Assembly: GCA_036927565.1 (NCBI GenBank)
Contig: JAYESD010000010.1
Span: forward strand, 116,962,866 to 117,026,865
From: Tuctoria greenei
Lineage: Eukaryota > Streptophyta > Magnoliopsida > Poales > Poaceae
Length of the DNA stretch: 64,000 bases
Direction: 5' to 3'
Shown piece after piece: positions 33,328 through 45,293 of this stretch (its first letter is position 1; each line of letters begins with the position of its first letter). Position numbers and translations under genes: made by a program. Below the pieces are notes generated by a model. It did not search any database, was not told where the DNA came from, and saw only the letters and a program-made list of their open reading frames with translations.

Positions 33328-34764
33328 GTACCTATAAATCTTGCAAGAGAGAGTGCTTAACATCTTGCAGGGGTCTTTGGATGTCAGTTGCAGTCCTTTC
33401 CAATTCAGCACTTGGGCATATCACTGGGCATAACTAAGCCAAAATGCTCTGATTATATGCCCCTGATATCTAAAACAGAGATAAAGTTATCATCCACCTC
33501 TGCTTTCATAAATACGGCGGGACAGTTACAGATTATCAATTCAGTCATTTCAGCTTTGCCCACTTACACTATGTGTTCTCTCGTCATCCCTAGCTCTATC
33601 ATAGAACAGATTGATAAGTTTTGCAAGAGATGCCTCTGGAATGGGCCTGAATTTCATGCTAGGGGGGGAATCTCTCGTAGCTTGGGAAAAATGTATAATT
33701 CTTAAAAACAGAGGAGGCCTGGGAATTATTGTTCTCCAAATTCAGAAAAAGGCCCTATTGCTCAAGCATCTGCGTATATTTTATAATAAAATGGAGATTC
33801 CTTGGGTTCAATTCAAGCGGTCTGTCTGCTACAGATCTGGATTAGTTCCTCACAGCTCTACTAACATGGGCTCCTTTTGGTGGAAAGATATTTTGAACCT
33901 ATTTCAGAAGTACAAGAGCATTGCAAAAAATTGTTTACATAAAGGGGACACGGCTCTCATTTGGTTTGAGGATTGGGGTATAGGGAGGCTAGACTCCAGG
34001 CTCCCATGTCTATTATCTTACTCTAGAAAATTTGGACGTGTTAGTGGAAAATTTTCTCAACACCATCGATCTCAAAGATTTGTTCCATGTCCCCCTCTCT
34101 AATGAAGCCTGGGCAGAGCTCACAGAACTCAAACACCTGATAGAATAGTCCCCTCTTCAAGAAAGGAGGTGTGACAGCTGGAAGTGTGGAAATAATATTG
34201 ATGGATACAAATCAAGCCTTTTTTACGAACAACAGTTTGACCGCCCCCCCCCCCCCCCCCCCCCCCCCCCGCCCCCAAGCCCCTTCCCCTAATCTGGAAA
34301 GCCAAAAATAACAATAAATTAAAGGTATTCCTTTGGTTACTGTTAAATGATAAACTGAACACAAGGAATGTTCTGCACAGAAGAAACATCAAAGTTTCTG
34401 ATGATAACTATGGCTGTCCACTCTGCCTTCAATGTGTTGAAGAAACTATGATTCATTTATTCTTCAAATGCACCCTCGGCTTAAGTCTTTGGAGCTGGCT
34501 CAAAATTCAATGGGACAACAACTTATCCTTCTACCAAATGATTATGCAAGCTCGTGTACTCTTCAAACAGTCTTTTTTCATGGATGTCCTTATGATTGCC
34601 TGTTGGTCAATATGGAAGGCAAGAAATGATAAAATCTTCAGAAACCTATGCTACAGCTTTGAAGACTACAAAAAATTCTTCTTAGGAGAAAGTGAACTGC
34701 AGAAATCCAGAATAGTTGGTACCGCTGGCAACAAATTTTCTAATTGGCTTGTATCTCTTACATA
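33328..34764 (+). pseudogene. LINE ORF2, C-terminal part
   Basis: The region follows the RT palm: FGCQLQSFPIQHLGISLG, then the thumb-like LQIINSVISALPTYTMCSL, then FCKRCLWNG and AWEKCIILKNRGGLGI. After a C-rich tract comes the zinc-binding domain found at the end of plant LINE RTs: KVFLWLLLNDKLNTRNVLHRR, CPLCLQCVEETMIHLFFKC and W-rich ACWSIWKARNDKIFRN. There are stops and frameshifts at 33358, near 33660 and near 34100. The 27-base C run at 34244-34270 disrupts what should be a short Pro/Trp segment. In an active LINE this protein copies RNA at the nicked target. Confidence 0.85.
34244..34270 (+). repeat. 27-base poly-C tract
   Basis: An uninterrupted run of 27 C, followed by G and five C, lies inside the LINE coding region. 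Confidence 0.95.
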
Positions 34765-34821
34765 GCTCTTCTCGAGCTCCTATAATATTGTAACTCTAAT
34801 CAATTATTAATATAATTTTAA

Positions 34822-34842
34822 CAGTGGGGACCCTCCCCGCTG
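34822..34842 (+). other. 3' stem-loop of the LINE
   Basis: CAGTGGGG (34822-34829) pairs with CCCCGCTG (34835-34842), with one G-T pair, around loop ACCCT, 10 bases before the poly-A. Plant LINE and SINE 3' ends can carry such stems for RT recognition, and the position fits this role. Confidence 0.6.
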
Positions 34843-34872
34843 TTGTCCTTCTAAAAAAATCCGATGAAATGA

Positions 34873-36660
34873 ATTTTCCTCCGTCTTCAATGAAGTTCAC
34901 TTTTCAGCCTCCGGCCCCGGAGAAGTGGGCACGACCGGCTCGACTTGCTTCTTTCGCCTTTTCTTCCTTGGCAGTTTAGTGGACTTGGGTCATTCAGATG
35001 GTCCTGGCTTCTTTATCTTCTTGAAACATCGACATGGGCGAAAAGATGGAGTGTCCTCATAAATCAATTTCCTCAATAATGCAATGAGGGTGTCCACTTG
35101 AGGTGATGTAGCTTCGACCTCCTTGATGTATTTGACATTCAAGCCATACTTCATTTTGATCATGGAACATTGCTCCTTCCTTGGTTAAAAGTCAAACTTT
35201 TCCTCCTTGCCATTGATATAGAAGCAAATTTCTCCGGCTCCCAAATTGATGCGAGCATCTGCGGTACTAAGGAAAGGGCATCCAAGAGTGAGAGGAATTT
35301 CCTTCTCGACATCCATGTCGAGCACTACGAAGTTCACATGTATGAAGGAGTTTCAGATTCTCACCAGAACATCTTTGGTGATACCCGCGGGATAGCGGAT
35401 CGATGAATCGGTCAGCTAAGTTGCATCAGCGTTGGAGACAATGTGATGAAGTTGAGCTTGTTAAAGACGACCTTTGACATGAAAGTAACACTTGCACCAA
35501 GGTCACAAAGTGCCTTGTCAAAGTGTTGTGTACCATTGGAGCAGGATATAGTGGGATATCCTCGTTCATTCAGCTAGTTGTCATCCCGTATGGAGATCTT
35601 GTTGATATTTTCTACGAAAGGCGCGGGTTATCCTTCATATTGAAAGAAAGAGTGTGGTTGACTGCACCCTTGACCTCCTAGACGGTATCCATTATTGAAA
35701 TTCCCGTTGTCGGCTAAGTATAAAGCATCCTCACGGGTCTCGGGTAGTAACTCCCATATGACCCATGTTGCCAAAGACCTCACATGTCATGAGAGAGTCT
35801 AAGGCCTGGATGGCGCCAAATACTTCTCCATTGGCCTGACAGTCTACGTTCTTCATTAGGAGGTCCAGTTTAGCAGCGATCATGTCCACCTCTTTTATGG
35901 TGTGCATGCCTCACTGTCGGGGCTGGAGACAGTCATCGCTCCAACCCATGTTGGAAACCATCTTCTCAATCAACTCTTTGGCTTTGGGAACCGTAAGTGA
36001 GAAGAAGGCTCCTGCAGCAGCAGCATCCAGATGGTCACGGGCTGACGGAGTCAGCCCATTGTAGAAATTTTGGATGATGAGCCAATCATCCATCCTATGG
36101 TGGGGACAGGCTTGGATATACACCTGCAGCATTTTCCGTGCCTCGGGAATGGACTCCTTGGGCTGTTGCTGGAAGCTTGAAACTCTTCAAGGTAGGGCAT
36201 TGGTCTTTTCCAACGAGAAGAACTTGGCGAGGAATGTTGTAGAACACTTTTCCAAGGTGTTTATAGCACTTCAGTTTGCATAGAACCAATCTTTCGCCCT
36301 CCAAAGGAGGGAGAACGGAAACAGTCAAAGACGGATGGCATCAAGCGTGACATCTTTGATCTTGAACATGTTACAAATCTCAAGGAATTGTTGCAGGCGA
36401 GCACTTGCATCCTTGTTGGCTTTCCCATAGAAGGGGTTAGCCTGCACCATAATGATTAGGCCAATATTGATTTCAAAGTTTACGTCTCCCATGTTGACAT
36501 TTGGCCCAATAGGCACATTGTCAGCAGAGGAAGCCGAAAACTCGCGAAGGGTCTTCTGGGCCATTAGATTGTAGCATGATGGTGCGGAAATACTGACAAG
36601 ATCACATGAGGAGGAACAAAACAAGGTCAAACTCTTCTCAGCAGTGACTCAGGATCTTCT
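34873..36660 (-). pseudogene. gag-protease of element I, degenerate
   Basis: On the minus strand the capsid part includes NPFYGKANKDASARLQQFLE, VYIQACPHHRMDDWLIIQNF, YNGLTPSARDHLDAAAAGAF and LIEKMVSNMGW (36630 to about 35911). The Gly/Asn-rich post-knuckle part is reduced. A protease with CDLGASVTFMSKVVF follows (about 35470-35530), then a region parallel to G's DFVMLDMEV...INGNEDKF. The 3' end (about 34873) corresponds to the C-terminus of G's ORF near 56760. Relative to G, several hundred bases between the knuckle and the protease are missing. No RT or integrase follows in either element. Frames are broken at several points. Confidence 0.78.
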
Positions 36661-36802
36661 ACGTAGTTTGCCGGCAAATGAAAACCGGTCATACACTACC
36701 CTATTTTCACATCAAAAACTGCAAAGTCAAAGGAGGGTTATCCTACTAAAAAACTACTAGAATCCTATCTACCACATGATCATGCAAATCTTTTGTGCCT
36801 TC

Positions 36803-36820
36803 CCTGGCAACAACACCAGA
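36803..36820 (-). promoter_or_regulatory. Primer binding site of element I (tRNA-Asp-like)
   Basis: The minus strand reads CTGGTGTTGTTGCCAGGG, a diverged relative of the Asp-type TGGCGCCGTTGCCGGGG and in the same place as D's site. Confidence 0.65.
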
Positions 36821-36822
36821 AA

Positions 36823-38401
36823 TGCTTGTTGGTATTTCTTAACGTCTACAGTGCATCCTAGCAGCAAAGGCTGGTTCTACAAAAGCACTAGGCTAACCTA
36901 AGCCAAAGCAAGTTGAGTTCTGCAAGCGCACAGAAAGTATCGCTGTAGCATTTCGCCCAAGAGTATTCCCTATGGTATCATATTTATTTATCCCAAAAGA
37001 AGGCAAGGGAAGAGTGGCAAGATCAAAGGAAGAATAGGGTGTTCTAGTGAGGGATCCAATAGGATGGGTAAATGACGTAGTGGGGGTAGTATGACACACA
37101 CATAAGCAATCTACTCTAAAGGGTAAGAATGTCCTAGTGAAGGTCAAGTTAGAGATGAATCTACTCCTACTGTGCTTTAAGTATTCATCTACATAGCCTA
37201 TCAGTCTACACATGAGTATGCTAATGATGAGTACTAGACTTAGTGGTCCAATACATTGAGCACGGGTTTAACCCTGACAACATTCGGACGATTCCCGCCT
37301 CGAGCCTGTGGCGTAGCGGAACGTTGGGGATTACAAAGGAGGGACAGGGCTGTCACCAACTGCCGCTTACCCCTACAACACGTGGGTCTACGAGACATCT
37401 AATGCTACTTAACTATCTAAGAACCACGCTTACGTGTTAAATAAATACCTTAAGAGCTGCAAGACAAGTACCTTCCTAAGGCAATGGCTAACCTAAATAT
37501 CGTTGAAACCAATGTTGGGACCAAGAACTAACTTACTCATATTAATATAATCATATTAATACCTAATTAGACTATAGTGGTGGTGTATGATGTTTATGAT
37601 GACATGATATGAGCATTATGACTAGGTCTGACTAGGTCATAATAAAATTTACACCTAACACATACATGGACTCCACAATCAAACAAGAATTATTTGCCCA
37701 AGTATATGAATAAATAAAGACTAATAATAACATTATTATAAAATATAAAGTAACTAAATAAAGAAAAGATACATGAGCCATACCTTTCCCAATTTGGACT
37801 TGAGACTAGAGGATCCTCTCTATAGCCTAACCTCCACTAAGGACTAATAAAGCATTATTGTAATACAAAAGAGAATGCTTGAGTGGTGTGTGGCAGAATT
37901 GAGGCACCCACCATTGATGCACGGAGTGGAGGTGGTTCCAGCCACCAAAAGCATATGAATCAGTCTCCACCATCTTCAGAGCACCACAGGAGAGCGCCAC
38001 GCATCGGCTGACCAAGTTTGGTGCCAAGACCTTGTCAACCGAGCCAGGAGGTCGGCTGACCTGGTCTTGGCCCCCCTTGAATGTGCTTTAGCTTGGTGAC
38101 TGATAAGTGGGCCCATGCTTCATCCCGCGTGAATTGATGTTGGATTCCCTCGGATACGCCTGGGAATGGGTCCGTGGATCCATGTGATACCACATGTCAC
38201 CGCGTGATTAGTTATGATGGCACTTTTTAGGATTGCTCCACTTGTTCTCCATCAATTTTACATAAAACTCTTGCATACGATATTTCTCCAAGTAGAAGTG
38301 GAATTGTGCCAAATATAACTATAATGTGTGTAAGAAAATTTATTCCTTCACATAATTGAGTTATATTGACGGTCGGAATTGATGAATAACAAACGTCAAC
38401 A
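36823..38401 (-). repeat. 5' LTR of element I
   Basis: This 1579-bp LTR reads TGTTGACGTTTG...CAACAAGCA on the minus strand. It includes the block conserved with D and G (37253-37400), with ATGTCTCGTAGACCCA. It resembles D's LTR in order but is clearly diverged, especially in U3. Confidence 0.85.
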
Positions 38402-38807
38402 AAGAGGAGGGGGTGGAAGGAGATCCAAGGACGATGGGTAAGGAGGAGGAGGCTAGCATATACGTCGAGGCCTTTTATAGTGCTCGGCGGGAGGTTACAA
38501 AATGTGTATGTGGGGAGACGTGCTTGCGGTAGACATCGGCATTAATGTGCCTTGCCTCGTCAGACATGCACTATCACAGGCACGTGGACTGGAGACACCA
38601 AAGCGTGTGCCACACCCCTCTGCCCCGTCACAACCTTCTCCACTTGTCAGCACCACCCTCGGTGCCGGCAACCACATTCCCTGCTGACAGCCCCTCCGGC
38701 CTCGGCAGCCACCCTTCAGCTTTCTTCTTTGTTATCTCTCCTGGTTCACGCTTATGGCCTTTCATCCAGAGTGGGTCCTTACTGCGGCTTATACTTGGGA
38801 TTTATGT
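38402..38807. other. Unassigned 406-bp segment with a minus-strand TATA box
   Basis: The segment lies between the right end of I and the left end of J. With J removed (shared ATTTAT) it would be contiguous with 46321, so it may be LINE 5' UTR or the flank of the LINE. On the minus strand TATAAAAGG (38471-38479) sits in a promoter-like context, with a C/T-rich downstream stretch cut off by I. Overlapping frames on the plus strand (38502-38835) have no recognisable domain. It could be part of an LTR, a host promoter or neutral DNA. Confidence 0.4.
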
Positions 38808-39844
38808 TGGAGGGGTAGCCCGATCTCCTCGATGAACACGACAATGGGTGTGAAGATAACTTGTGAGACACTCATGAACTCTCCGGCTGTTCCCCTGCTG
38901 CCAATGCAACAGATCTCAACCCTATGGATATTCGCAACGCCACACACTTGTGCTCGTAGCCGCTGACCACGAAGCAGTTTACAATCAACCAATTCCCAAT
39001 GGAACGACAGATTACACTTGATTTTCAGAATGGAAGAATCACCAAATCGCAACAAAATGGTGAAGGGGAAAAAATACTCCATACCGAACAATGTGGAATA
39101 TTTGATCTCAGATGAATGCATACAACAATTCAGTTCTGGAATTTTTATGAACTTGTTAAACCTTCCCAAACTATGTTTGGTTGCCACGTCCTACAAGATT
39201 ATATATGGGACTCCTGGACGTCCAAACTATGTTTGGTAACAAAAAATTCAGAGGCCCAACTTCCCTAAAGAAAACAAACTCTATTTGGAAGGAAATTGAA
39301 GTGACTGTGAACTTTATTTGGTTTCCACGACCTGTATATGCCTCCCCATAACTGAGTTCATACTTATTGGAAAGTATTTGGAGTTATCTTTCCAACGGAT
39401 ATTTATTTGCAGGATTCGGATTTTGAGAGAGAAATCTGTAGCTGATTCAATTTTAGAGCTTCTGGTTGCCATATCCGAAACTGAATTGATTTTCATGATC
39501 AATTATTTATTGGTAGTGCTCCTGCCTTCCTCTCTTCTCTCACGTACTCGTTGATGTGGGCATCCAACTTGCAACAATCTTCACATATCTCCTCACCTCC
39601 ACTTGATATGGATGCATCAGCTTCAAATTTGATCATGCAAACATGCAAAGACTTAGGTAGTATAAAATTCTCATTTGTAACAATATTATATTCGACTAGG
39701 AGAGTATTCACCTGGTGTTCTAATAATTTGGCACGCGCTCTTGTAATGGGTTCAATACGGGGTTCATTGGATTCAGGTTGAATGTCAACTGGACCAGCCA
39801 TGTCATGAATAGGAGAAGATGGTAAAGTGTTAGGGATGACATCA
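38808..39844 (-). repeat. 3' LTR of element J
   Basis: This 1037-bp LTR is TGATGTCATCCCTAAC...CTACCCCTCCA on the minus strand. Its beginning encodes the pol C-terminus down to 39499. It matches 45294-46320 along its length with many substitutions, so J is older than B. Confidence 0.88.
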
Positions 39845-42800
39845 TCATCATCCTCCCCCCATTCAAAAGGCGTCGTCCACGACGCGTCAAGATTGTTACC
39901 ATCATATGGTGCCAAATCAGCAACATTGAAAGTATTACTGACACTAAATTCATCACTAGGAAGATCTATCTTGTAAGCATTATCATTGATCTTGGCAAGA
40001 ACTTTGTAAGGTCCATCACCTCGAGGTAGCAACTTAGACTTTCACCGTTCAGGAAATCTGTCTTTACGGAAGTGTACGCACACCATGTCACCTGGCTGAA
40101 ACAAGACCTTCTTTCTCTTCATATTGGCACGATCAGCATTGTACTTGCCCTTCTTTTCAATTGCTTCTTTTGTCTTCTCATATATCTTCCGCACAAAATC
40201 TGCCCGCTTGGATGCTTCCATGTTGACTCTCTCTTGAATTGGGAGTGGCAGCATATCAAGTGGTGTAATGGGTTTAAAACCATAGACCAACTTGAATGGA
40301 CATAACTGTGTTGTTTAGTGCACTGCTCTGTTATAGGCAAACTCCACATGTGGTAAATACTCCTCCCACACTCGCAGGTTCTTCTTGATCATCGATCGCA
40401 GTAACGTTGAGAGTGTGTGATTCACCACCTCCGTTTGTCCATCAGTTTGAGGGTGACAAGTTGTGCTGAATAATAACTTTGTCCCTAGCTTTCCCCAAAG
40501 TGTCTTCCAAAAGTAACTCATGAACTTCACATCACGATCAGAAATGATTGTCTTCGGCACTCCATGTAAGCGCACAATGTCCTTGAAAAACAAATTAGCA
40601 ATATGTGACGCATCGTCGCTCTTGTGGCAGGCAATAAAATGTGACATCATAGAAAATCGATCAACTACCACAAAAATTGATCATGTCCTCTCTTGGTCCT
40701 AGGCAATCCTAACACAAAATCTATGCTTATATCTTCCCATGGTGTAGTAAGGGCAGGAAGAGGGGTATACAAACCATGAGGTTTCAGCTTGGACTTTGAC
40801 CTGTGACAAGTAATACATCGCTGCACAAATCTGTCAACATCGCGCCTCATCTTAGGCCAATAAAAGTGATCAGCAAGCATAAGAAAAGTCTTCTCACGTC
40901 CAAAATGTCCCATCAAACCTCCAGCATGTGATTCCTGCAATAAGAACAAGCGCACGGACAATTTGGGAATACATAGTTTATTACCTCAAAACAAGTAGCC
41001 TTCATGTATATGATATTTTTCCCATGCTTTCACATCTGTATACAACTTATACGGTGTTGAAAAAATCATGATCAGTAGGATATAAGTCGCACAAACTCTT
41101 TAAAAAAGGAACTTTAACATCCAATTGTGTCAATAACATACTTTTTCGAGAGAGAGCAACAGCGACAACATTGTCTTTACTCTTTGTATACTTAATGACG
41201 TATGGAAAAGATTCAATGAATTCAACCCATTTAGCACGTTGTTTATTTAAATTGGACTCACTTTTCAAAAATTTCAATGCCTCGTGATCAGAATGTATGA
41301 TGAATTTTTTCGGCTACAGATAATGTTGCCAAAACTCGAGAACACGAACAAGAGCATATAGTTCTTTATCATATACAGGATAATTCAACTGTGCACCATT
41401 CAACTTTTCAGAAAAAATATGCAATCGGTCTACCCTCTTGCATCAACACACCACCAGTACCAAGTCCACTAGCGTCACATGCGACCTCAAATTGTTTAGT
41501 GAAATCAGGAAGTGCAAGTAATGGTGCAGCAATCAAACGGCGTTTTAGTTCATCAAAAGCATTTTCTTGGGCTGTGCCCCACACAAAGTCAACACCTTTT
41601 TTGTAAGTTCATTCAAAGGTGCAGCAATGGTACTAAAATCCTTCACAAAACGCCTATAGAAACCAGCAAGACCATGAAAGTTTCGTACTTGACTAATATT
41701 CAATGGAGTAGGCCAATTCTTTATAGCAGAAATTTTAGATTCATCTACCTCAACTCCATGTGCAGAAACAACATATCCTAAAAATATCACTTTATCTTTG
41801 CAAAATGTGCACTTGTCAAGATTACCATAAAGCTTGGCATTACACAACACATGTAAGACTTGTCGAATATGAGCACTATGTTCAGATTCATTGCGGCTGT
41901 AAATAAGGATTTTATCAAAACAGACAGCCACAAACTTGCCAATAAAATGCCTCAAAACATGGTTCATTAGTCTCATGAAAGCACTAGGTGCATTAGTTAA
42001 CCCAAAAGGCATAACTACCCACTCATATAATCCAAATTTTGTTTTGAAAGCAGTTTTCCATTCGTCCCCTTCTTTCATTCTAATTTGATTATAACCGCAA
42101 CACAAATCAAATTTTGAAAACAACACAACACCACTCAATTCGTCTAGCATATCTTCTAACTGTGGAATAGGATGACGATATCAAATAGTAATGTTATTAA
42201 TTTCTCTACAATCTATGCACATGCGCCATGTACCATCTTTTTTAGGAACTAAAATGACAAGAACAGCACAAGGACTTAAACTCTCACGAATGTACCCTTT
42301 GTCGAGAAGCTCTTGTACTTGTTTCAGAATTTCTTTTGTCTCATCAGGGTTGCTACAGTATGGCACACAATTGGGCAGCAAAGATCCCGGAATCAAATCA
42401 ATTTGATGATCTATCCCTCGCAATGGTGGCAAACCAGCAGGGATCTCCTCCGGAAATACACCGCTGAATTCCATTAAAACATTAGAGACAACAATAGAGA
42501 GAGGTGTCATATCATTAGAAAACAAAATTTTACCCTTGTACATAAGCACAAGAGGTACAGCTGTAGGATCCTCACAAAACTCTGGTAAATCTGATTTGGT
42601 GGCTAGCATTACTAAGGAATTCACTCCCTCACATTTATTTTTACCACTCAGATTTGGCTTGTGGCTCTCGCTCGCCGAAAGTGGAATCTCTTGCCTATCT
42701 AATATCTCACGCTCTTTCTCACAATTGACTTCAATTTTCTGACGAGACTCATTGACAATATGTTGCGGTGTTATAGGTTGCAATGTAATTTCCTTGCCAT

Positions 42801-44595
42801 TCCACTTAAGGTTATAAGTGTTGGCTCTCCCATTGTGATGAACATCTCGATCATATTGCCAAGGGCGGCCTAACAGCAAGTGACACAGTCATAGGAACGA
42901 CATCACACTCAACGGTATCTTTATATGGTCCAATCTGAAACTCTACTCGCACTATGTAGCTGATGTTCATCTCTCCACTATCACTCAACCACTGAATGTA
43001 ATAAGGATTGGAGTGCGGAAAATATTTCAGGTTTAGCTTGGTACAAAGCTCTTTGCTGGCCAAATTATGACAACTACCACCTTCAATAATAACTTTGCAC
43101 GCTTTACCTGGACCAACAACACCCTTTGTTTGAAACAAATTGCACCGCTGATCTGCAGGACTAGAAGTAACACTCAACACCTTTGGCGAGCAAACAATAG
43201 TGGGTAAATGTGTCACATAAGCATCCAGTGAACCATCCTCATCGTCCCAACAACCTGATTCTGGATCAGCATCATCCCCGGTCTCATACTCAGTGGTTTG
43301 TTCATTGATCAACATAACCTTTCTATTGGGACAATATTTCTTTAATTGGCCCCGGTCACCACATGTATGACAATTCATGTCCCTATTTCTGGGCATGGCA
43401 TTAGAAGATACAGCAGCACTAGCAGCAGGTTGTGATGGCTTCTTAGCATTTGAAACCATCAAATCTGATTTGTACGAAGCATTCCCACAAAATCCATCAG
43501 TAGGGTTATGCGTAGACTCCACACTAGGTGCTGTACATGGTGGAAAACAACCTCTATTCGCTGCAGAATATGGTGCAAACTTGGCATCATCAACCAACTA
43601 AAATTCTGCCTCACGTGCTTGATGTAATAAATCTGTCATGTCAAAATACCGGTGATGCCGAACAACGCGATTGATGTTATAATTCAAACCAGCAAGGAAA
43701 TGTTGCATTGTCTGTTCGGGCTGTTCACGCACTCGAGCATGTTGCATGAGCAACTTCATCTCCTGAAAATAATTATTAACAGACAAAGTGCCTTGCTTCA
43801 TATTCTGCAATCTGTCATAGAGAGAATGAATATAGTCGCGTGGAACAAAACAAGCACGCAACTCCTCCTTCATAGCTCTCCATGTAACAATGGGTGGATA
43901 ACCATCTTCAATTCTAGACTGCACCAAATTGTCCCACCAAATCAAAGCGTAGTCATCAAATTCAGAAGATGCTAACTTTATTTTCTTGTCCTCTATGTAC
44001 TCATGCATACGCCATAATTTTTTCACTTTCAGCTCTCAATTTAGATACTCTTCAACATCAGTAGAACCCACGAATTTGGGCATGGTGAATTTTGGTTTTC
44101 CCAACCCATCCTCATCACGGTGGGCTGGTTGTGCAAAATTAGGATCATCAAATTGGCGATGCACACGCTGGGGAATAAATCCACGACCTCCACCAGCTTG
44201 GACTCCAACACAGCCTTCATTACCACGACCACCAGCTTGGCAAGCTAGATGGTAACGAGCATTGGGGGAATGAGGATCAGCACCACCTTGTACACTTGCT
44301 TCACCATCATCATCATGTTGACGATGTTGCTGACGATCAATCAACGCTTGCAAAGCTGTCATAGCTTGCTGCATTGCAGTGAGAGTTTGTTGAACTTCAG
44401 TAACGTGTCGTTGTGTATTGGCGATGGTTTCAATGGCATCCTTCAGGCCCAAGTCCACATTTTGGACACCCTCATGAAGAGGATATGGTTCAAAATTTGA
44501 TGGTGAAGATGATTACGAAGGGCCTCATATTCATTCCAATGTACCACATCAGTAGGACTCTTTTTCTGAGTCACATCAATCTCATTTGAAGACAT
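39499..44595 (-). pseudogene. gag-pol polyprotein of element J, many lesions
   Basis: The start is probably the ATG at 44595 (MSSNEIDVTQKK). Gag has a Gln-rich coiled-coil-like part (44250-44450), IWWDNLVQ (about 43940) and the knuckle CHTCGDRGQLKKYC, where Gln replaces the zinc-binding His. The protease reads IEGGSCHNLAS, with Glu for the catalytic Asp. RT reads VCFDKILIYS (about 41905-41930) where relatives have VYFDDILIYS, so a catalytic Asp is lost. RNase H and integrase follow. The integrase core has the normal ISIDF first Asp (about 40718) and SDRDVKF, and a C-terminal part with HFRKDRFPER leads into the LTR. At least ten stops or frameshifts break the frame. This copy cannot encode active enzymes. 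Confidence 0.87.
39845..39860 (-). promoter_or_regulatory. Polypurine tract of element J
   Basis: The minus strand reads GGGGGGAGGATGATGA directly before the LTR start TGATGTC. It is inside the pol frame (WGEDDDDV). Confidence 0.8.
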
Positions 44596-45269
44596 GGTTA
44601 GCTCGCACAAGAATATAAAAAGTGAATAGATATGTGGAAAACACTCAACGCACTCAAACTGAAAGAAGCAAGGTATCTTACCGTTCCAAAGTGAATTAAT
44701 ATAGCTTACCAACTTGTATGGGCAGAACTTGCACGGATGTGATGTGGCGAATATTGAGGATCAAACCTATCACATGACAAACCAGGGTATTTGGTGGAGC
44801 TTGGTTGGGATACCTAACAACAGCAATTCAGAAATCCTAGTGTTGATCGTATGAAAATAAGAAAACAAGATGGAACACACAAGGTGGACAGGAAATGGCC
44901 AACAATGGTGTATGTTGTAGTAATGCTCACGTTGCAATGAACAAGGATGGATGTAGCAAATAGTGCAAGTTGTAACAGGCACACGATTACTCAATCCGTA
45001 TAAGCTCCACAACTAAAACTTATATATGAAATTCTATGCCTCTTTTTCTTTTGTTTTTTCTTCTTTTTTTGTTACTCTTCTTGCTTGAAACAGAAGTAAA
45101 TACTAAGTTGCAACAAGAAAGAAGACCAACAACTAAAAATTGAAAAAAAAATTGGTGTTATCTAGGCTATGGCAAAAATCTAAACCTGATGTATAATTTT
45201 TTATGGCTTTTTCTGGATAGGACGAAAAGAAAACAAATCTATGGGATGGACAATTGCTCACCGAGTAAA
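44596..45269 (-). other. Leader of element J
   Basis: Non-coding DNA lies between gag and the primer site, with T-rich stretches near 45040-45070. There is no minisatellite like that in A and B, and I see no coding sequence in it. Confidence 0.75.
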
Positions 45270-45287
45270 CGCTGGAATATGATACCA
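45270..45287 (-). promoter_or_regulatory. Primer binding site of element J
   Basis: The minus strand reads TGGTATCATATTCCAGCG a few bases after the LTR end. The first eight bases match the iMet-type site, but the rest does not, so either it has decayed or another tRNA is used. Confidence 0.6.
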
Positions 45288-45293
45288 AGATGA

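Larger units (their letters stand above)
33328..34859 (+). mobile_element. 3' part of an L1-type LINE
   Basis: This is the C-terminal ORF2 sequence and 3' UTR of a non-LTR retrotransposon, ending in a short poly-A (34853-34859) after a stem-loop. Its first codons (VPINLARE) continue exactly the frame ending SCMVP at 51444, with GTACC shared at the break. The 5' part of the same LINE type is at 46321-51444, but on the wrong side of this piece. Confidence 0.88.
34860..38401 (-). mobile_element. Athila-like element I, 5' part only
   Basis: This minus-strand element has its 5' LTR at 36823-38401, a primer site at 36803-36820, then gag and protease. It ends abruptly at 34860 against the LINE poly-A. 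The lost part would include everything after the protease region and the 3' LTR. Its gag and protease match G, and its LTR shares blocks with D and G. AAGAG at 38402-38406 is the expected right flank duplication, with no partner visible. Confidence 0.82.
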
